64,000 bases of DNA, from NCBI GenBank assembly GCA_004144595.1, contig SEEM01000008.1:31129-95128 (forward strand), in the 5' to 3' direction. The notes beneath the pieces are model-generated. The model saw nothing but the letters and a program-made list of their open reading frames with translations, was not told the DNA's origin and searched no databases. Made by a program: the position numbers and the translations under genes. Positions 18,037 through 26,255 of this stretch are shown here, piece by piece; positions within the stretch are counted from its first letter, which is position 1, and every line of letters begins with the position of its first letter. The DNA is from Hyphomicrobiales bacterium (GTDB lineage Bacteria; Pseudomonadota; Alphaproteobacteria; Rhizobiales; Beijerinckiaceae).

Positions 18037-19932
18037 TCAATCCTCGGACATGGCCTCGGTGCCTTCGATCGTCTCGAGGCGGGCCTTCACGTCCTTGATC
18101 CAGGCGAAATTGGCTTCGGTCGCGTCGTCAGCCAAGGCGCGCTCGGCTGCTCTCAACTCGCTATTTAGCGTTCGCGCGCGATGATGCAAGACGAGAGCCT
18201 GATGAATCGAGTCGAAAACCGATTCAGGATCAGCATCTTGCGCCAATTTCAGCCGCTCGGCCGGTCCTGTCACGGCCATGAGATGGCCCCGCGCTTCCCG
18301 GACACGCGGTTGCGCCAGCCGATTCGCCAGCGTTTCCCGGTCAAGCGTGTCCTCGACGGAATCGAGCAGGGCCTGCCGGAAACGCTCGGCCGCCGGCCCG
18401 TCCAGCGACAGCTCTGCTAGATCGTCGGCGCAGCGCAGGATGAGATCGGGATGGCTGGCCAGCGCCAGCAGGATGAAGGCCTCGCGCTGGTCCTCCCCGC
18501 GCAGCTTCGCCATCATGCGCGACTGTGTCACGGCGCTCGAAGCCTTCAGCGGCCCGGCGAGCCATGGAGGTACCTGCCGGCCGAACCCGCCGCGCTGGGG
18601 AGCGCCGCCTCGCCCGCGCTGGAAGTTGCCGCCTCCGCCACGCTCCGACCGCGCCGGCGCTGAACTGGCGAAGAGCTGCGCCAGGCGCTCGTCCATCTCG
18701 CGGCGGTAATGCTTGCGCGTGGTCTCGTCGCGGATCTGGCCAAGCGGCTCCTTCAGGCGCCGCTCGAAGGCGGCGCGCCGCTCCGGCGTATCGAGCGGGC
18801 CGGCCTCGACCTCGCGCTGCCAGAGCATGTCGACCAGCGGGCGCGCTGCCGCGACGACCTCCGCAATCGCCTGCCGCCCGCCCGAGCGGGCGAGATCGTC
18901 GGGGTCCTGGCCATCCGGCAGGAGAGCAAAGGACAGCGACTTGCCCGGCTCCAGCATCGGTAGCGCGATATCGATCGCCCGGCTCGCGGCCTTGCGGCCG
19001 GCCTTGTCGCCGTCGAGGCAGATCACCGGCTCGTCGGCCATGCGCCAGAGCAGACCGAGCTGGTCCTCGGTCAGGGCCGTGCCGAGCGGCGCCACCGTTT
19101 GCGGGAAGCCGGAGAGCGACATCGCGATGACGTCGACATAGCCCTCGACCACCACGACCTGGCTGGTGTCATGGGCTGCCTTGCGCGCGTTGTGGTGGTT
19201 GAACAGCAGCGAGCCTTTGTGGAAGAGCGGCGTCTCCGGCGAGTTCAGGTATTTTGCCGCAACCTCCGAACTCATGGCCCGCCCGCCGAAAGCAATCACA
19301 CGCCCACGGGAATCGTGGATGGGAAACATCACCCGGTCGCGGAAGCGATCATAGGGCACGGCGATCTCGTCGCCATGCACGAGCAGCCCCGCCTCCATCA
19401 TCAGTTCGGCCGGGACGCCCTTCCCCGCCAGATGGTCGCGCAGGGCGAAGCGGTCGGCTGGGCCGTAGCCGAGGCGGAAGCGTGTGCGCGCCTCGCCGTC
19501 GAGCCCACGCGTCGCGAGATAGCGCCGGGCACCGCCGCCGCGATCGCCCATCAACTCGGCCTCGAAGAACTGCGCGGCAAGCTCGACGACTTCGTGCAGT
19601 CCCTTGCGTTTCTCCTCCTGGACCTGCGCCTCCGCCGTGATCTTCGGCAGGATGACGCCGGCCTCGGCCGCGAGCTTCTCGACGGCCTCGGGGAAGGAGA
19701 GCCCCTCGGTCTCCATCACGAACTTGAAGATGTCGCCGTTCTTGCCTGACGAAAAATCGAAGAAGGACGCCTTCTGGTCGTTGACGAAGAACGAGGCCGT
19801 CTTCTCGGCATTGAAGGGCGAAAGCCCCTTCCATTCGCGCCCAGACTTCTGGAGGCGCACGCGCTTGCCCACGACCGCCGAGACAGGCAGCCGCGCCTTG
19901 ATCTCTTCAAGGACGGAGGGCGGGAATTTCAT
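18037..19932 (-). CDS. dnaG: DNA primase (DnaG)
   Basis: 631 residues. It makes RNA primers for replication and acts with DnaB. The N-terminal region aligns with the CHC2 zinc ribbon, but the ligands are gone: GLSPFNAEKTASFFVND replaces the usual Cys-x2-His, and FSSGKNGDIFKFVMETEGLS lacks the Cys pair. The catalytic TOPRIM part is normal: RVIAFGGRAM, VEGYVDVIAMS, then DEPVICLDGDKAGRKAASRA with the acidic residues. The C-terminal DnaB-binding domain begins after a Gly/Arg-rich linker (RGGGGNFQRGRGGAPQRGGF). Loss of the zinc ligands is, to my knowledge, common in Hyphomicrobiales primases. It lies upstream of rpoD. Confidence 0.96.
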   Translation of the reverse strand: MKFPPSVLEEIKARLPVSAVVGKRVRLQKSGREWKGLSPFNAEKTASFFVNDQKASFFDFSSGKNGDIFKFVMETEGLSFPEAVEKLAAEAGVILPKITAEAQVQEEKRKGLHEVVELAAQFFEAELMGDRGGGARRYLATRGLDGEARTRFRLGYGPADRFALRDHLAGKGVPAELMMEAGLLVHGDEIAVPYDRFRDRVMFPIHDSRGRVIAFGGRAMSSEVAAKYLNSPETPLFHKGSLLFNHHNARKAAHDTSQVVVVEGYVDVIAMSLSGFPQTVAPLGTALTEDQLGLLWRMADEPVICLDGDKAGRKAASRAIDIALPMLEPGKSLSFALLPDGQDPDDLARSGGRQAIAEVVAAARPLVDMLWQREVEAGPLDTPERRAAFERRLKEPLGQIRDETTRKHYRREMDERLAQLFASSAPARSERGGGGNFQRGRGGAPQRGGFGRQVPPWLAGPLKASSAVTQSRMMAKLRGEDQREAFILLALASHPDLILRCADDLAELSLDGPAAERFRQALLDSVEDTLDRETLANRLAQPRVREARGHLMAVTGPAERLKLAQDADPESVFDSIHQALVLHHRARTLNSELRAAERALADDATEANFAWIKDVKARLETIEGTEAMSED

Positions 19933-20026
19933 TAGGCTCTATCTGGACCTCTCGGCCCCGGAAGCCAATACAGAATTGCCGATGGCGGGGTTATCCGCAG
20001 CATTCAACAGGGTCTGTCGGCGGGCG

Positions 20027-20527
20027 TCACTTGCAGCCGAGCGGATCGTCGGCGAGTGCCTTCGCGGCGCCCTCGACCGGCAGCGGAACAGTGTTTCCTC
20101 CGACACTGACCGCCAATGTCTTGGCCTTGGCGAGCCGCGCGACGACAGCTTTCATCTGCGCCCGGCTGAAGCTCCTGCCCGGCTCCCAACTCAGGGAAAC
20201 GTTCTCGACATCCGGCTTCGCAGCGACCGGGATCGCGGTTCCCTTGCCGTCGATCAGCAGCGTGAGCGACGTCGCCTCGTCCAGCCCCGCAGCCTTCGGC
20301 AGAGACACCTCCATGTAAGGCCCGCCTTTGATCACCGGGTTTCCCCGTGCTGCTGCGCCGTCACCGCAATAGAAGGTCAGGCGCGCTTGTTCTGGCGTGG
20401 CGACGCCGACTGCGAGCGTACCCATGTTGTAGCTCGAACCCCAACCTTCGGCGCGGGCGGGAACAAGCCCCGCCCAGCCGAAGGCGAGGCTGGTCACGAT
20501 CATGGCCTTGAATGCTGAAAGCGGCAT
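20027..20527 (-). CDS. Secreted protein of unknown function
   Basis: 166 residues. The signal peptide (MPLSAFKAMIVTSLAFGWAG, LVPARA end) is followed by a beta-rich domain of about 140 residues. Two cysteines (FYCGDG near residue 55 and the penultimate CK) could form a disulfide. The domain pattern, repeated hydrophobic strands such as LTFYCGDG and VSLSWEPGRSFSRAQMKAVV, recalls small periplasmic proteins of rhizobia, but I do not recognise a family. AGGAGGAATCCG precedes the ATG, a strong ribosome site. It is downstream of the YqeY-like gene on the same strand, 65 bases away, so co-transcription is possible. Confidence 0.75.
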   Translation of the reverse strand: MPLSAFKAMIVTSLAFGWAGLVPARAEGWGSSYNMGTLAVGVATPEQARLTFYCGDGAAARGNPVIKGGPYMEVSLPKAAGLDEATSLTLLIDGKGTAIPVAAKPDVENVSLSWEPGRSFSRAQMKAVVARLAKAKTLAVSVGGNTVPLPVEGAAKALADDPLGCK

Positions 20528-20592
20528 CGGATTCCTCCTTTGCCGTCAATGCTGACCGGCGGATGTGGCGAAAAATCGCCGATCCCTCTCGC

Positions 20593-21054
20593 TCAGCCGC
20601 CGAGCGCGGCCTTCACCATCGGGCTGACCTTGCCGAAATCCATCTGCCCCGCATAAGCGGCGCGCAACACGCCGATGACCTTGCCCATGTCCTTGACGGC
20701 GGTCGCGCCGGTCTCGGTCACGGCCTGGTCGATCGCGGCCTTCACCTCGTCGTCGGACATCTGCTTGGGCAGGTAGGACGAGATCACCGCAACCTCGACG
20801 CGCTCGCCATCGGCGAGCTCGGGGCGGTTGTTGGCATCGTAGATCGCGATCGATTCCTGGCGCTGCTTGATCATCTTCTGGAGCACGCCGAGGATCTCGT
20901 CGGCGGTCGCCTCGCCTTTGCCGGCGCCGCGCGCCTCGATGTCCTTTTCCTTCAGCGCGGCGACGATCAGGCGGATCGCCGCGACCTTCGCCTTTTCGCC
21001 GGCCTTCATCGCTTCCTTCATATCGGCCATGAAGCGCTCGCGCAGGCTCGTCAT
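20593..21054 (-). CDS. GatB/YqeY-domain protein
   Basis: About 153 residues, the length of stand-alone YqeY proteins. Helical N-terminal part: SLRERFMADMKEAMKAGEK and AAIRLIVAALKEKDIEARG. The C-terminal three-helix part, KQMSDDEVKAAIDQAVTETG followed by DMGKVIGVLRAAYAGQMDFG, is the tRNA-binding-like domain also found at the end of GatB. The function is unknown, though a link to transamidation or tRNA is assumed from homology. It is divergent from carA with 156 bases between; a YqeY neighbour beside carA is common in alphaproteobacteria. The long open frame that continues upstream is antisense to carA and not coding. Confidence 0.92.
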   Translation of the reverse strand: MTSLRERFMADMKEAMKAGEKAKVAAIRLIVAALKEKDIEARGAGKGEATADEILGVLQKMIKQRQESIAIYDANNRPELADGERVEVAVISSYLPKQMSDDEVKAAIDQAVTETGATAVKDMGKVIGVLRAAYAGQMDFGKVSPMVKAALGG

Positions 21055-21210
21055 CTCGTTGTTCCTTTTTCTCTTGTGCGGCCTGCGCCAGCTTCGATTG
21101 ACGGGCAGCGCCCGGCTCATTAAGGCTCGCGTTCCAGACCGGCGGAGTGGATTGCCGCAGCCCCGCCCCCGCATTTTGCCGCTGACGGCGGCCTGGACCG
21201 AGACATAGAC

Positions 21211-22419
21211 ATGACCGCTCCCGAAGGAAACCCCGCCGAAACCGGCTGGACCGAACCGCGCGCGACCGCGCTCCTCGTGCTGGCTGACGGCACTGTGCTG
21301 GAAGGCTTCGGCCTCGGCGCCATCGGCGAGGCACCGGGCGAGGTCTGCTTCAATACGGCGATGACCGGCTATCAGGAAATCCTGACCGACCCGTCCTATG
21401 CCGGGCAGATCATCACCTTCACCTTCCCGCATGTCGGCAATGTCGGCGTGAACGAGGAGGATACCGAGACGGTGAACGCCGCCGCCTCCTCCGGCGTGCG
21501 CGGCTGCGTGCTCCACGCCGCCATCACCGAGCCGTCCAACTGGCGTTCCAACCGCCATTTCGACGCCTGGCTGAAAGCGCGCAACATCGTCGGCATTTGC
21601 GGCGTCGACACCCGCGCGTTGACCGCGCTGATCCGCGACAACGGCATGCCGAACGCGATCCTCGCCCACAGCCCGGACGGCGTCTTCGACATCGAGCGCC
21701 TGAAGAAGCAGGCGGCCGGACTGCCTTCCATGGCCGGTCTCGACCTCGTTCCGCTGGTCACCGCCGCGCAGCGCTACGACTGGGACGAGACGCCCTGGAT
21801 CTGGCCGGCCGGCTACGGCAAGCGCGACAGCAACAAGTTCAAGGTCGTGGCGATCGATTACGGCGTGAAGCGCAATATCCTGCGCCTGCTCGCGAAGGCC
21901 GGCTGCGACGTCACCGTCGTTCCCTCGACCGCGACCGCCGAAGACATCCTGTCGCTCAATCCCGACGGCATCTTCCTCTCCAACGGCCCCGGCGACCCCG
22001 CCGCGACCGGCGAATATGCCGTCCCGGTGATCAAGGAGCTGCTCGAGAAGAGGGTCCCCACCTTCGGCATCTGCCTGGGCCACCAGATGATGGCGCTCGC
22101 CATCGGCGGCCAGACCCTGAAGATGAAGCAGGGTCATCATGGCGCCAATCATCCGGTCCAGGACAAGACCACCGGTAAGGTCGAGATCGTTTCGATGAAC
22201 CACGGCTTCGCGGTCGATCCGGCGAGCCTGCCGGCGAATGCGGTCGAGACCCATGTCTCGCTCTTCGACGGCTCGAACAGCGGCATCGCGCTGACCGACC
22301 GCCCGGCCTTCAGCGTCCAGCACCATCCGGAAGCCTCGCCCGGCCCGCAGGACAGCCACTACCTCTTCGCCCGCTTCACCGAATTGATGGCGGCCGAGAA
22401 GGCGAAGACCGCGGCCTGA
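21211..22419 (+). CDS. carA: Carbamoyl-phosphate synthase small subunit
   Basis: 402 residues. The enzyme supplies ammonia from glutamine to CarB for carbamoyl phosphate, used in pyrimidine and arginine synthesis. The N-terminal domain starts with ATALLVLADGTVLEGFGLGA and carries GEVCFNTAMTGYQEILTDPS. The C-terminal class I glutamine amidotransferase domain has FGICLGHQMMALAIGG with the nucleophilic Cys and QHHPEASPGPQDS with the His-Glu pair. The partner carB lies 11 kb away on the same strand (33601). A CCGCGCCC/GGGCGCGG hairpin with Ts follows. Confidence 0.97.
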   Translation: MTAPEGNPAETGWTEPRATALLVLADGTVLEGFGLGAIGEAPGEVCFNTAMTGYQEILTDPSYAGQIITFTFPHVGNVGVNEEDTETVNAAASSGVRGCVLHAAITEPSNWRSNRHFDAWLKARNIVGICGVDTRALTALIRDNGMPNAILAHSPDGVFDIERLKKQAAGLPSMAGLDLVPLVTAAQRYDWDETPWIWPAGYGKRDSNKFKVVAIDYGVKRNILRLLAKAGCDVTVVPSTATAEDILSLNPDGIFLSNGPGDPAATGEYAVPVIKELLEKRVPTFGICLGHQMMALAIGGQTLKMKQGHHGANHPVQDKTTGKVEIVSMNHGFAVDPASLPANAVETHVSLFDGSNSGIALTDRPAFSVQHHPEASPGPQDSHYLFARFTELMAAEKAKTAA

Positions 22420-22448
22420 GATTTCCGGCAGGCCGCTTTTCCGATTGA

Positions 22449-22470
22449 CCGCGCCCAACGGGCGCGGTTT
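22449..22470 (+). terminator. carA terminator
   Basis: CCGCGCCC (22449-22456), loop AAC, GGGCGCGG (22460-22467), then TTT. It starts 30 bases after the carA stop. Confidence 0.75.
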
Positions 22471-22547
22471 AAGCGGGACATGACCAGCCTGATGGCCCTC
22501 CAGCGCAGCTATTACGCCCCGTCCTCATAAGGCGGTGGCATTCCCAT

Positions 22548-22574
22548 GTTCAACCGCCGCGCTGGCGGTTGAAC
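22548..22574. repeat. Perfect 11-bp inverted repeat upstream of the tyrA-like gene
   Basis: GTTCAACCGCC (22548-22558) and GGCGGTTGAAC (22564-22574) around a 5-base loop, 46 bases before the ATG at 22620. No T-run follows. It could be a leader hairpin or an operator. Confidence 0.5.
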
Positions 22575-22619
22575 TCAGGCAGATCACCCGGCATCGCGGC
22601 TCATAACCGAGCGAAAACG

Positions 22620-23435
22620 ATGTCCTCCCAGATCAGAACCATCTCCACCATCGGCATCATGGGCTTCGGCGCCTTCGGACGCCTGATGGCCCGCCATCTC
22701 CAGCCGCATTTCGCCCTGCGCGTCTGCGACTCCGAAAAAGCGCCCGCAGTTGATACGAGCGGCAAGGGATTGCAGCCGGCGACCGCCGCCGAAGTCGCCG
22801 CCTGCGATCTCGTGATTCTGGCCGTACCGGTCCCCGCGATCCCCGAGGCGATTGCGGCCTTGCGTCCGCATCTGAAGGCCGGTGCCATCGTGCTCGATGT
22901 CGGCTCGGTTAAGATCGGGCCGGCCCGCGCCATGAAGGCGGCGTTGCCCGACGATGTCGAGATCATCGGCACCCACCCGCTCTTCGGCCCGCAGAGCGCC
23001 CGCAACGGGCTCGCCGGCCTCAAGATCGCGCTCTGCCCCATCAGAGGGCGCAGCACGCCGCGCGTCGCCGCCTTCCTGCGCCATGTGCTGAAGCTGAAGG
23101 TGATCGTCACCACGGCGGACGCGCATGACCGCGAGGTCGCGATGGTGCAGGGCCTGACCCATCTCATCGCCAAGATCCTGGTCCGGATGGAGCCCCTGCC
23201 CCGGACGATGACCACCGCGAGCTTCGACCTGCTGATGCAGGCGACCGAAATGGTCCGCTATGACGCGCCCAACGTCTTCATGGCGATCGAGCGCGCCAAC
23301 CCGCACGCCAAGGCGGTGCGAGATCGCTTCTTCGCGCTGGCGGATGAGATGCGGCTGTTCCTGGAAAATGGCCATGCCGAAGCGCCGCCAGTTTCCGCCC
23401 TGCCTCACGAAGTCGCAGAGGTCGCGCAGGCCTAG
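22620..23435 (+). CDS. Prephenate/arogenate dehydrogenase family protein
   Basis: About 271 residues from ATG 22620. The Rossmann start IGIMGFGAFGRLMARHLQPH binds NAD(P). DLVILAVPVPAIPEAIAAL, VLDVGSVKIGPARAMKAALP and IIGTHPLFGPQSARNGLAGL are conserved TyrA elements, with the HP-LFGPQS substrate motif. The C-terminal helical domain carries DREVAMVQGLTHLIAKIL. The gene therefore probably converts prephenate or arogenate in tyrosine synthesis, but a NADP-linked relative with another substrate is possible. The TTG at 22569 also opens the frame, but it lies inside the inverted repeat and is less likely. The trHb gene follows 50 bases later. Confidence 0.85.
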   Translation: MSSQIRTISTIGIMGFGAFGRLMARHLQPHFALRVCDSEKAPAVDTSGKGLQPATAAEVAACDLVILAVPVPAIPEAIAALRPHLKAGAIVLDVGSVKIGPARAMKAALPDDVEIIGTHPLFGPQSARNGLAGLKIALCPIRGRSTPRVAAFLRHVLKLKVIVTTADAHDREVAMVQGLTHLIAKILVRMEPLPRTMTTASFDLLMQATEMVRYDAPNVFMAIERANPHAKAVRDRFFALADEMRLFLENGHAEAPPVSALPHEVAEVAQA

Positions 23436-23485
23436 CCTTGGCGATCGACGCCGACGAGAATACCGGAAAGGTGAATGTTCCTGCG

Positions 23486-23911
23486 ATGACCGACAACCCC
23501 CTGCTTTACCCGGGCGCCGCCCATCCCGACCTGCGCGAGCCGATGATCGCGGAACTCGTCCGCACCTTTTATGCGCGCGCTCGGGAGGACAAGCTGATCG
23601 GCCCGGTCTTCGCGGCTGCCGTCGAGGATTGGGACCACCATATCGGCAAGATCACCGATTTCTGGAGCGGCGTGATGCTGCGCACCGGCCGCTACGATGG
23701 CCGCCCGATGCGCCCGCACCTGATCCTGCCGCTGGAAGGCAAGCATTTCGACCGCTGGCTCGACCTGTTCGAGATCACCGCGCACGAGGTCTGCCCGCCC
23801 GAGATCGCGCAGGCCTTCATCGTCCGGGCGCGACGCATCGCCGACAGCTTCGAGATGGCCCGCGCCAGCCAGCGCGGCGAGGTTGCCGGCCCGCGGCATA
23901 GTCTGAGGTAA
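23486..23911 (+). CDS. Group III truncated hemoglobin
   Basis: About 141 residues. The two-over-two globin core is visible as LVRTFYARAREDKLIGPVFA, EDWDHHIGKITDFWSGVML and HLILPLEGKHFDRWLDLFE, with the proximal His expected in the later helix region (HFDRWL or the nearby EITAHEV). Group III globins bind O2, NO or CO; a role in peroxide or NO handling is suspected from other species. The ATG at 23486 gives the family length, while an alternative TTG at 23438 adds sixteen residues. It may share a transcript with the tyrA-like gene. A palindromic repeat (family B) follows. Confidence 0.88.
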   Translation: MTDNPLLYPGAAHPDLREPMIAELVRTFYARAREDKLIGPVFAAAVEDWDHHIGKITDFWSGVMLRTGRYDGRPMRPHLILPLEGKHFDRWLDLFEITAHEVCPPEIAQAFIVRARRIADSFEMARASQRGEVAGPRHSLR

Positions 23912-23924
23912 AAACGGCCCTGCC

Positions 23925-24013
23925 GTCATGGTCGGGCTTGTCCCGACCATCGACCTCTTCGCTGATCGAAGGCCTTGTTCAAGACGTGGATGCTCGCCAC
24001 AAGCCCGAGCATG
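23925..24013. repeat. Intergenic palindromic repeat, family B
   Basis: The segment begins GTCATGGTCGGGCTTGTCCC and ends with an inverted counterpart (GCTCGCCACAAGCCCGAGCAT). The same family occurs at 56448-56540 and 63288-63379, and a divergent copy at 45651-45733. It lies between the globin and the convergent LysR gene. Confidence 0.8.
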
Positions 24014-24024
24014 GCGCGCAATCG

Positions 24025-24957
24025 CTAGGCCGCTCGGGCTTCCCGACCGAGAAACGCCGCGACCTCGCCCCCGTCCGCCCCCGCTTCTCGCGCGATCCTT
24101 TCGGCCAAGGCTGCCGCCGATGGGCGAAGCGCTCCCAACGGCCGGTCGAGCCAGTAGGAGACCGGGTTCAGCGCCTCGCGCGCATCGACCCTGACGATCC
24201 GCCCCGCCGCCAGTTGCTCGCGCGCCAGCGGCGGTCGGGCCAGGGCGATCCCGAGCCCATGCGCGGCAGCATCGAGCACGAGGTTATAATCCTCGAAGCG
24301 CCGATCCTGCGGGCGTGGACGATAATCCAGCCCCTGCGCCGCGAACCACGCCTTCCAGCCGGCGGCATCCGAGTCATGGATCAGCGGCTGCGCGAGCAGG
24401 CGCTCCGGCGCCCCTATACCGATTGTTTCGACAAGCTGCGGCGAGGCGATCGGGAAGCACCATTCCTCGAACAGCTTGAGCGATAGCCGGCCCGGCGCGC
24501 CGCCGCGCCCGCAGCGGATCCCGAGATCGACGCCTTCCTCCTCGAAATCCACCTTGCGATGCTCGACCTGCAGCACGATCCGCAGCGATGGCGTCCCAGC
24601 CTCGAGGACCGCCAGTCGCGGCATCAGCCAGAGCGAACAGACCGATGGCGGCGCACTGACCCGCACCACCGAGGCGCCCCGAACTTCGCGCCAGCGCTCG
24701 GAATTATCGGCGATCAGCGCGAAGGCCTCCTGCGTGCGCTGAAGCAGGCGCTGGCCTTCCGGCGTCAGCGAGACGCCGCGCGCCTGCCGCAGGAAGACGC
24801 GCAAGCCCAGCCAATTCTCCAGCTTGGCGACCTGCCGGCTAACGGCACCATGGGTCAGGTTCAGCGTCTCCGCCGCCGAGGAGAAGCTGCCGGTGCGCGC
24901 GGCCGCCTCGAAGGCGCGCAAAGTGTCGAGCGGCGGCAGGTTCGAGCTGTGATCCAT
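24025..24957 (-). CDS. LysR-family regulator (GcvA-like)
   Basis: 310 residues. N-terminal helix-turn-helix: [20 protein letters not shown], then [20 protein letters not shown] and [20 protein letters not shown]. The effector domain ends in GHG-type loops typical of the GcvA/amino-acid subgroup ([15 protein letters not shown]). The LysR gene is divergent from a DMT transporter that starts 90 bases away, the usual regulator-target layout. A first ATG at 24963 is also possible. No operator was clear by eye. Confidence 0.9.
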   Translation of the reverse strand: MDHSSNLPPLDTLRAFEAAARTGSFSSAAETLNLTHGAVSRQVAKLENWLGLRVFLRQARGVSLTPEGQRLLQRTQEAFALIADNSERWREVRGASVVRVSAPPSVCSLWLMPRLAVLEAGTPSLRIVLQVEHRKVDFEEEGVDLGIRCGRGGAPGRLSLKLFEEWCFPIASPQLVETIGIGAPERLLAQPLIHDSDAAGWKAWFAAQGLDYRPRPQDRRFEDYNLVLDAAAHGLGIALARPPLAREQLAAGRIVRVDAREALNPVSYWLDRPLGALRPSAAALAERIAREAGADGGEVAAFLGREARAA

Positions 24958-25047
24958 CCTCACAGCTCATGCGCGAATTGCTCGTTTGTCAATCAGCTCG
25001 CTGGGGCGCTTATCGGGGCAACCTCTTGTCACCGATGGATCGACGCC

Positions 25048-25956
25048 ATGTCCTCCTCAAGCTGCGCTTCCCCGGCACCGACCGCCTCAGGCTCCCGGCG
25101 CCTCGACACGACGCTGGTCTTCACCGTGACGTTCACGGTCATGGCCTGGGCCTCCTCCTTCCCGGCGATCCGGGCCGGGCTCGCCGGCTTCGGCCCGGCC
25201 GAGATGGCCGCGCTGCGCTTCGCGCTCGCCGGCGGCCCGGCCGCGCTCTTCCTCATCGCGACCCAGGCGAAACTGCCGGAGCGCGCCGATATCTGGCGCT
25301 TTCTCGTCGGCGGCGTGATCTTCATCGCTGGCTATGCGCTGCTCTTGAATTTCGGGCAGCGCGTCGTGCCGGCAGGTCCGGCCGCCTTCATCATCAACAC
25401 CAACCCGATCATGACTGCCGTGCTCGCGATGATGATCCTCGGCGAGCGCTTCAGCCTGACAGCATGGCTAGGCACCACACTCTCCTTCGCCGGCATCGGC
25501 GTGATCGCGCTCGGCAAGGGTCTCGATGTCGAGATCGGGATGAGCGTGCTCTTGATCCTCGGCGCCGCCTTCTGCAACGCCATCACCACCGTCGTGCAGA
25601 AGCCGCTCTTCGCCCGCTACAAGCCGCTCCATGTCGCCGCCTGGAACATGGCGATCGGCGGTTTCGTGCTGCTGCCTTTCCTGCCCTCGGCCATCGAACA
25701 GGCTCAGGTTGCCCCCGCCATCTCCTTCTGGTCGGTGGTCTATCTCGCGGTGGTGCCGAGCCTGATCGCCTACGGCACCTGGGCGATCACGCTCTCGCGC
25801 CTGCCGGCGGCCCGCGCCTCGAACTTCCAGTATGCCGTGCCTCCGATGGCGATGCTGATCGGCTTCCTCTGGCTCGGCGAAGTGCCGACGCTTTTCGGCC
25901 TGATCGGCGGCGCCCTGGCGCTCGCCGGCGTGGTGGTCGTCAATCTCAAGCGGTGA
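25048..25956 (+). CDS. EamA/DMT-family transporter
   Basis: About 302 residues, ten hydrophobic segments in two EamA repeats. Repeat 1 contains [20 protein letters not shown] and [20 protein letters not shown]. Repeat 2 contains [20 protein letters not shown] and [20 protein letters not shown], the glycine-rich, Pro-containing last helices. This family exports or imports small metabolites such as amino acids; the substrate is unknown. The ATG at 25048 is used: the nearby ATG at 25035 is out of frame. Transcription is divergent from the LysR gene above. Confidence 0.9.
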   Translation: MSSSSCASPAPTASGSRRLDTTLVFTVTFTVMAWASSFPAIRAGLAGFGPAEMAALRFALAGGPAALFLIATQAKLPERADIWRFLVGGVIFIAGYALLLNFGQRVVPAGPAAFIINTNPIMTAVLAMMILGERFSLTAWLGTTLSFAGIGVIALGKGLDVEIGMSVLLILGAAFCNAITTVVQKPLFARYKPLHVAAWNMAIGGFVLLPFLPSAIEQAQVAPAISFWSVVYLAVVPSLIAYGTWAITLSRLPAARASNFQYAVPPMAMLIGFLWLGEVPTLFGLIGGALALAGVVVVNLKR

Positions 25957-25976
25957 ACGCGCAGCGGGGCGGGCGG

Positions 25977-26255
25977 CTATCTGGCCCGCCCTAGCAAGGC
26001 TTCCGACAGCCAAACGACCGCGCGCGTCGCTGCGTCGAGAGCGTCCCGCCGGGCCGTATAGACGATGCCCGAGTAGTAATGGACCGGCGTCCAAACGCCG
26101 GTGTCCTCGACATCACGCCGGAACTCCTCGAAGCCGAACGTTCCGTCGGGGCGGGAGAACAGATCGACGCAGCGATCATGTTCGTCGTTCTCGATGCTGT
26201 CGAAGACGAGCCAGGATTTGTCGAGGCGCCTGGATACCCGACCCTTCCCGCTCAA
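25977..26255 (-). CDS. Conserved hypothetical protein, coupled to CFA synthase
   Basis: 92 residues, rich in acidic and aromatic residues: LDKSWLVFDSIENDEHDRC, VDLFSRPDGTFGFEEFRRD and EDTGVWTPVHYYSGIVYTAR. It has no signal peptide or membrane segment. Its TTG start overlaps the stop of the upstream CFA synthase gene (TTGA, 26252-26255). It should therefore be translated by re-initiation and made with that enzyme. A start at TTG is unusual, but no later in-frame ATG exists that keeps the conserved N-terminal part. I do not know its function. Co-expression with CFA synthase is the only clue. Confidence 0.7.
   Translation of the reverse strand: MSGKGRVSRRLDKSWLVFDSIENDEHDRCVDLFSRPDGTFGFEEFRRDVEDTGVWTPVHYYSGIVYTARRDALDAATRAVVWLSEALLGRAR

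Noticed and set aside
21055..22458. N-terminal extension of the YqeY-like frame
   Set aside because: It runs antisense to carA; YqeY proteins are about 150 residues and begin at the ATG 21054.
25035..25050. ATG 25035 as start of the EamA transporter
   Set aside because: It is in another frame; the transporter frame begins with ATG 25048.
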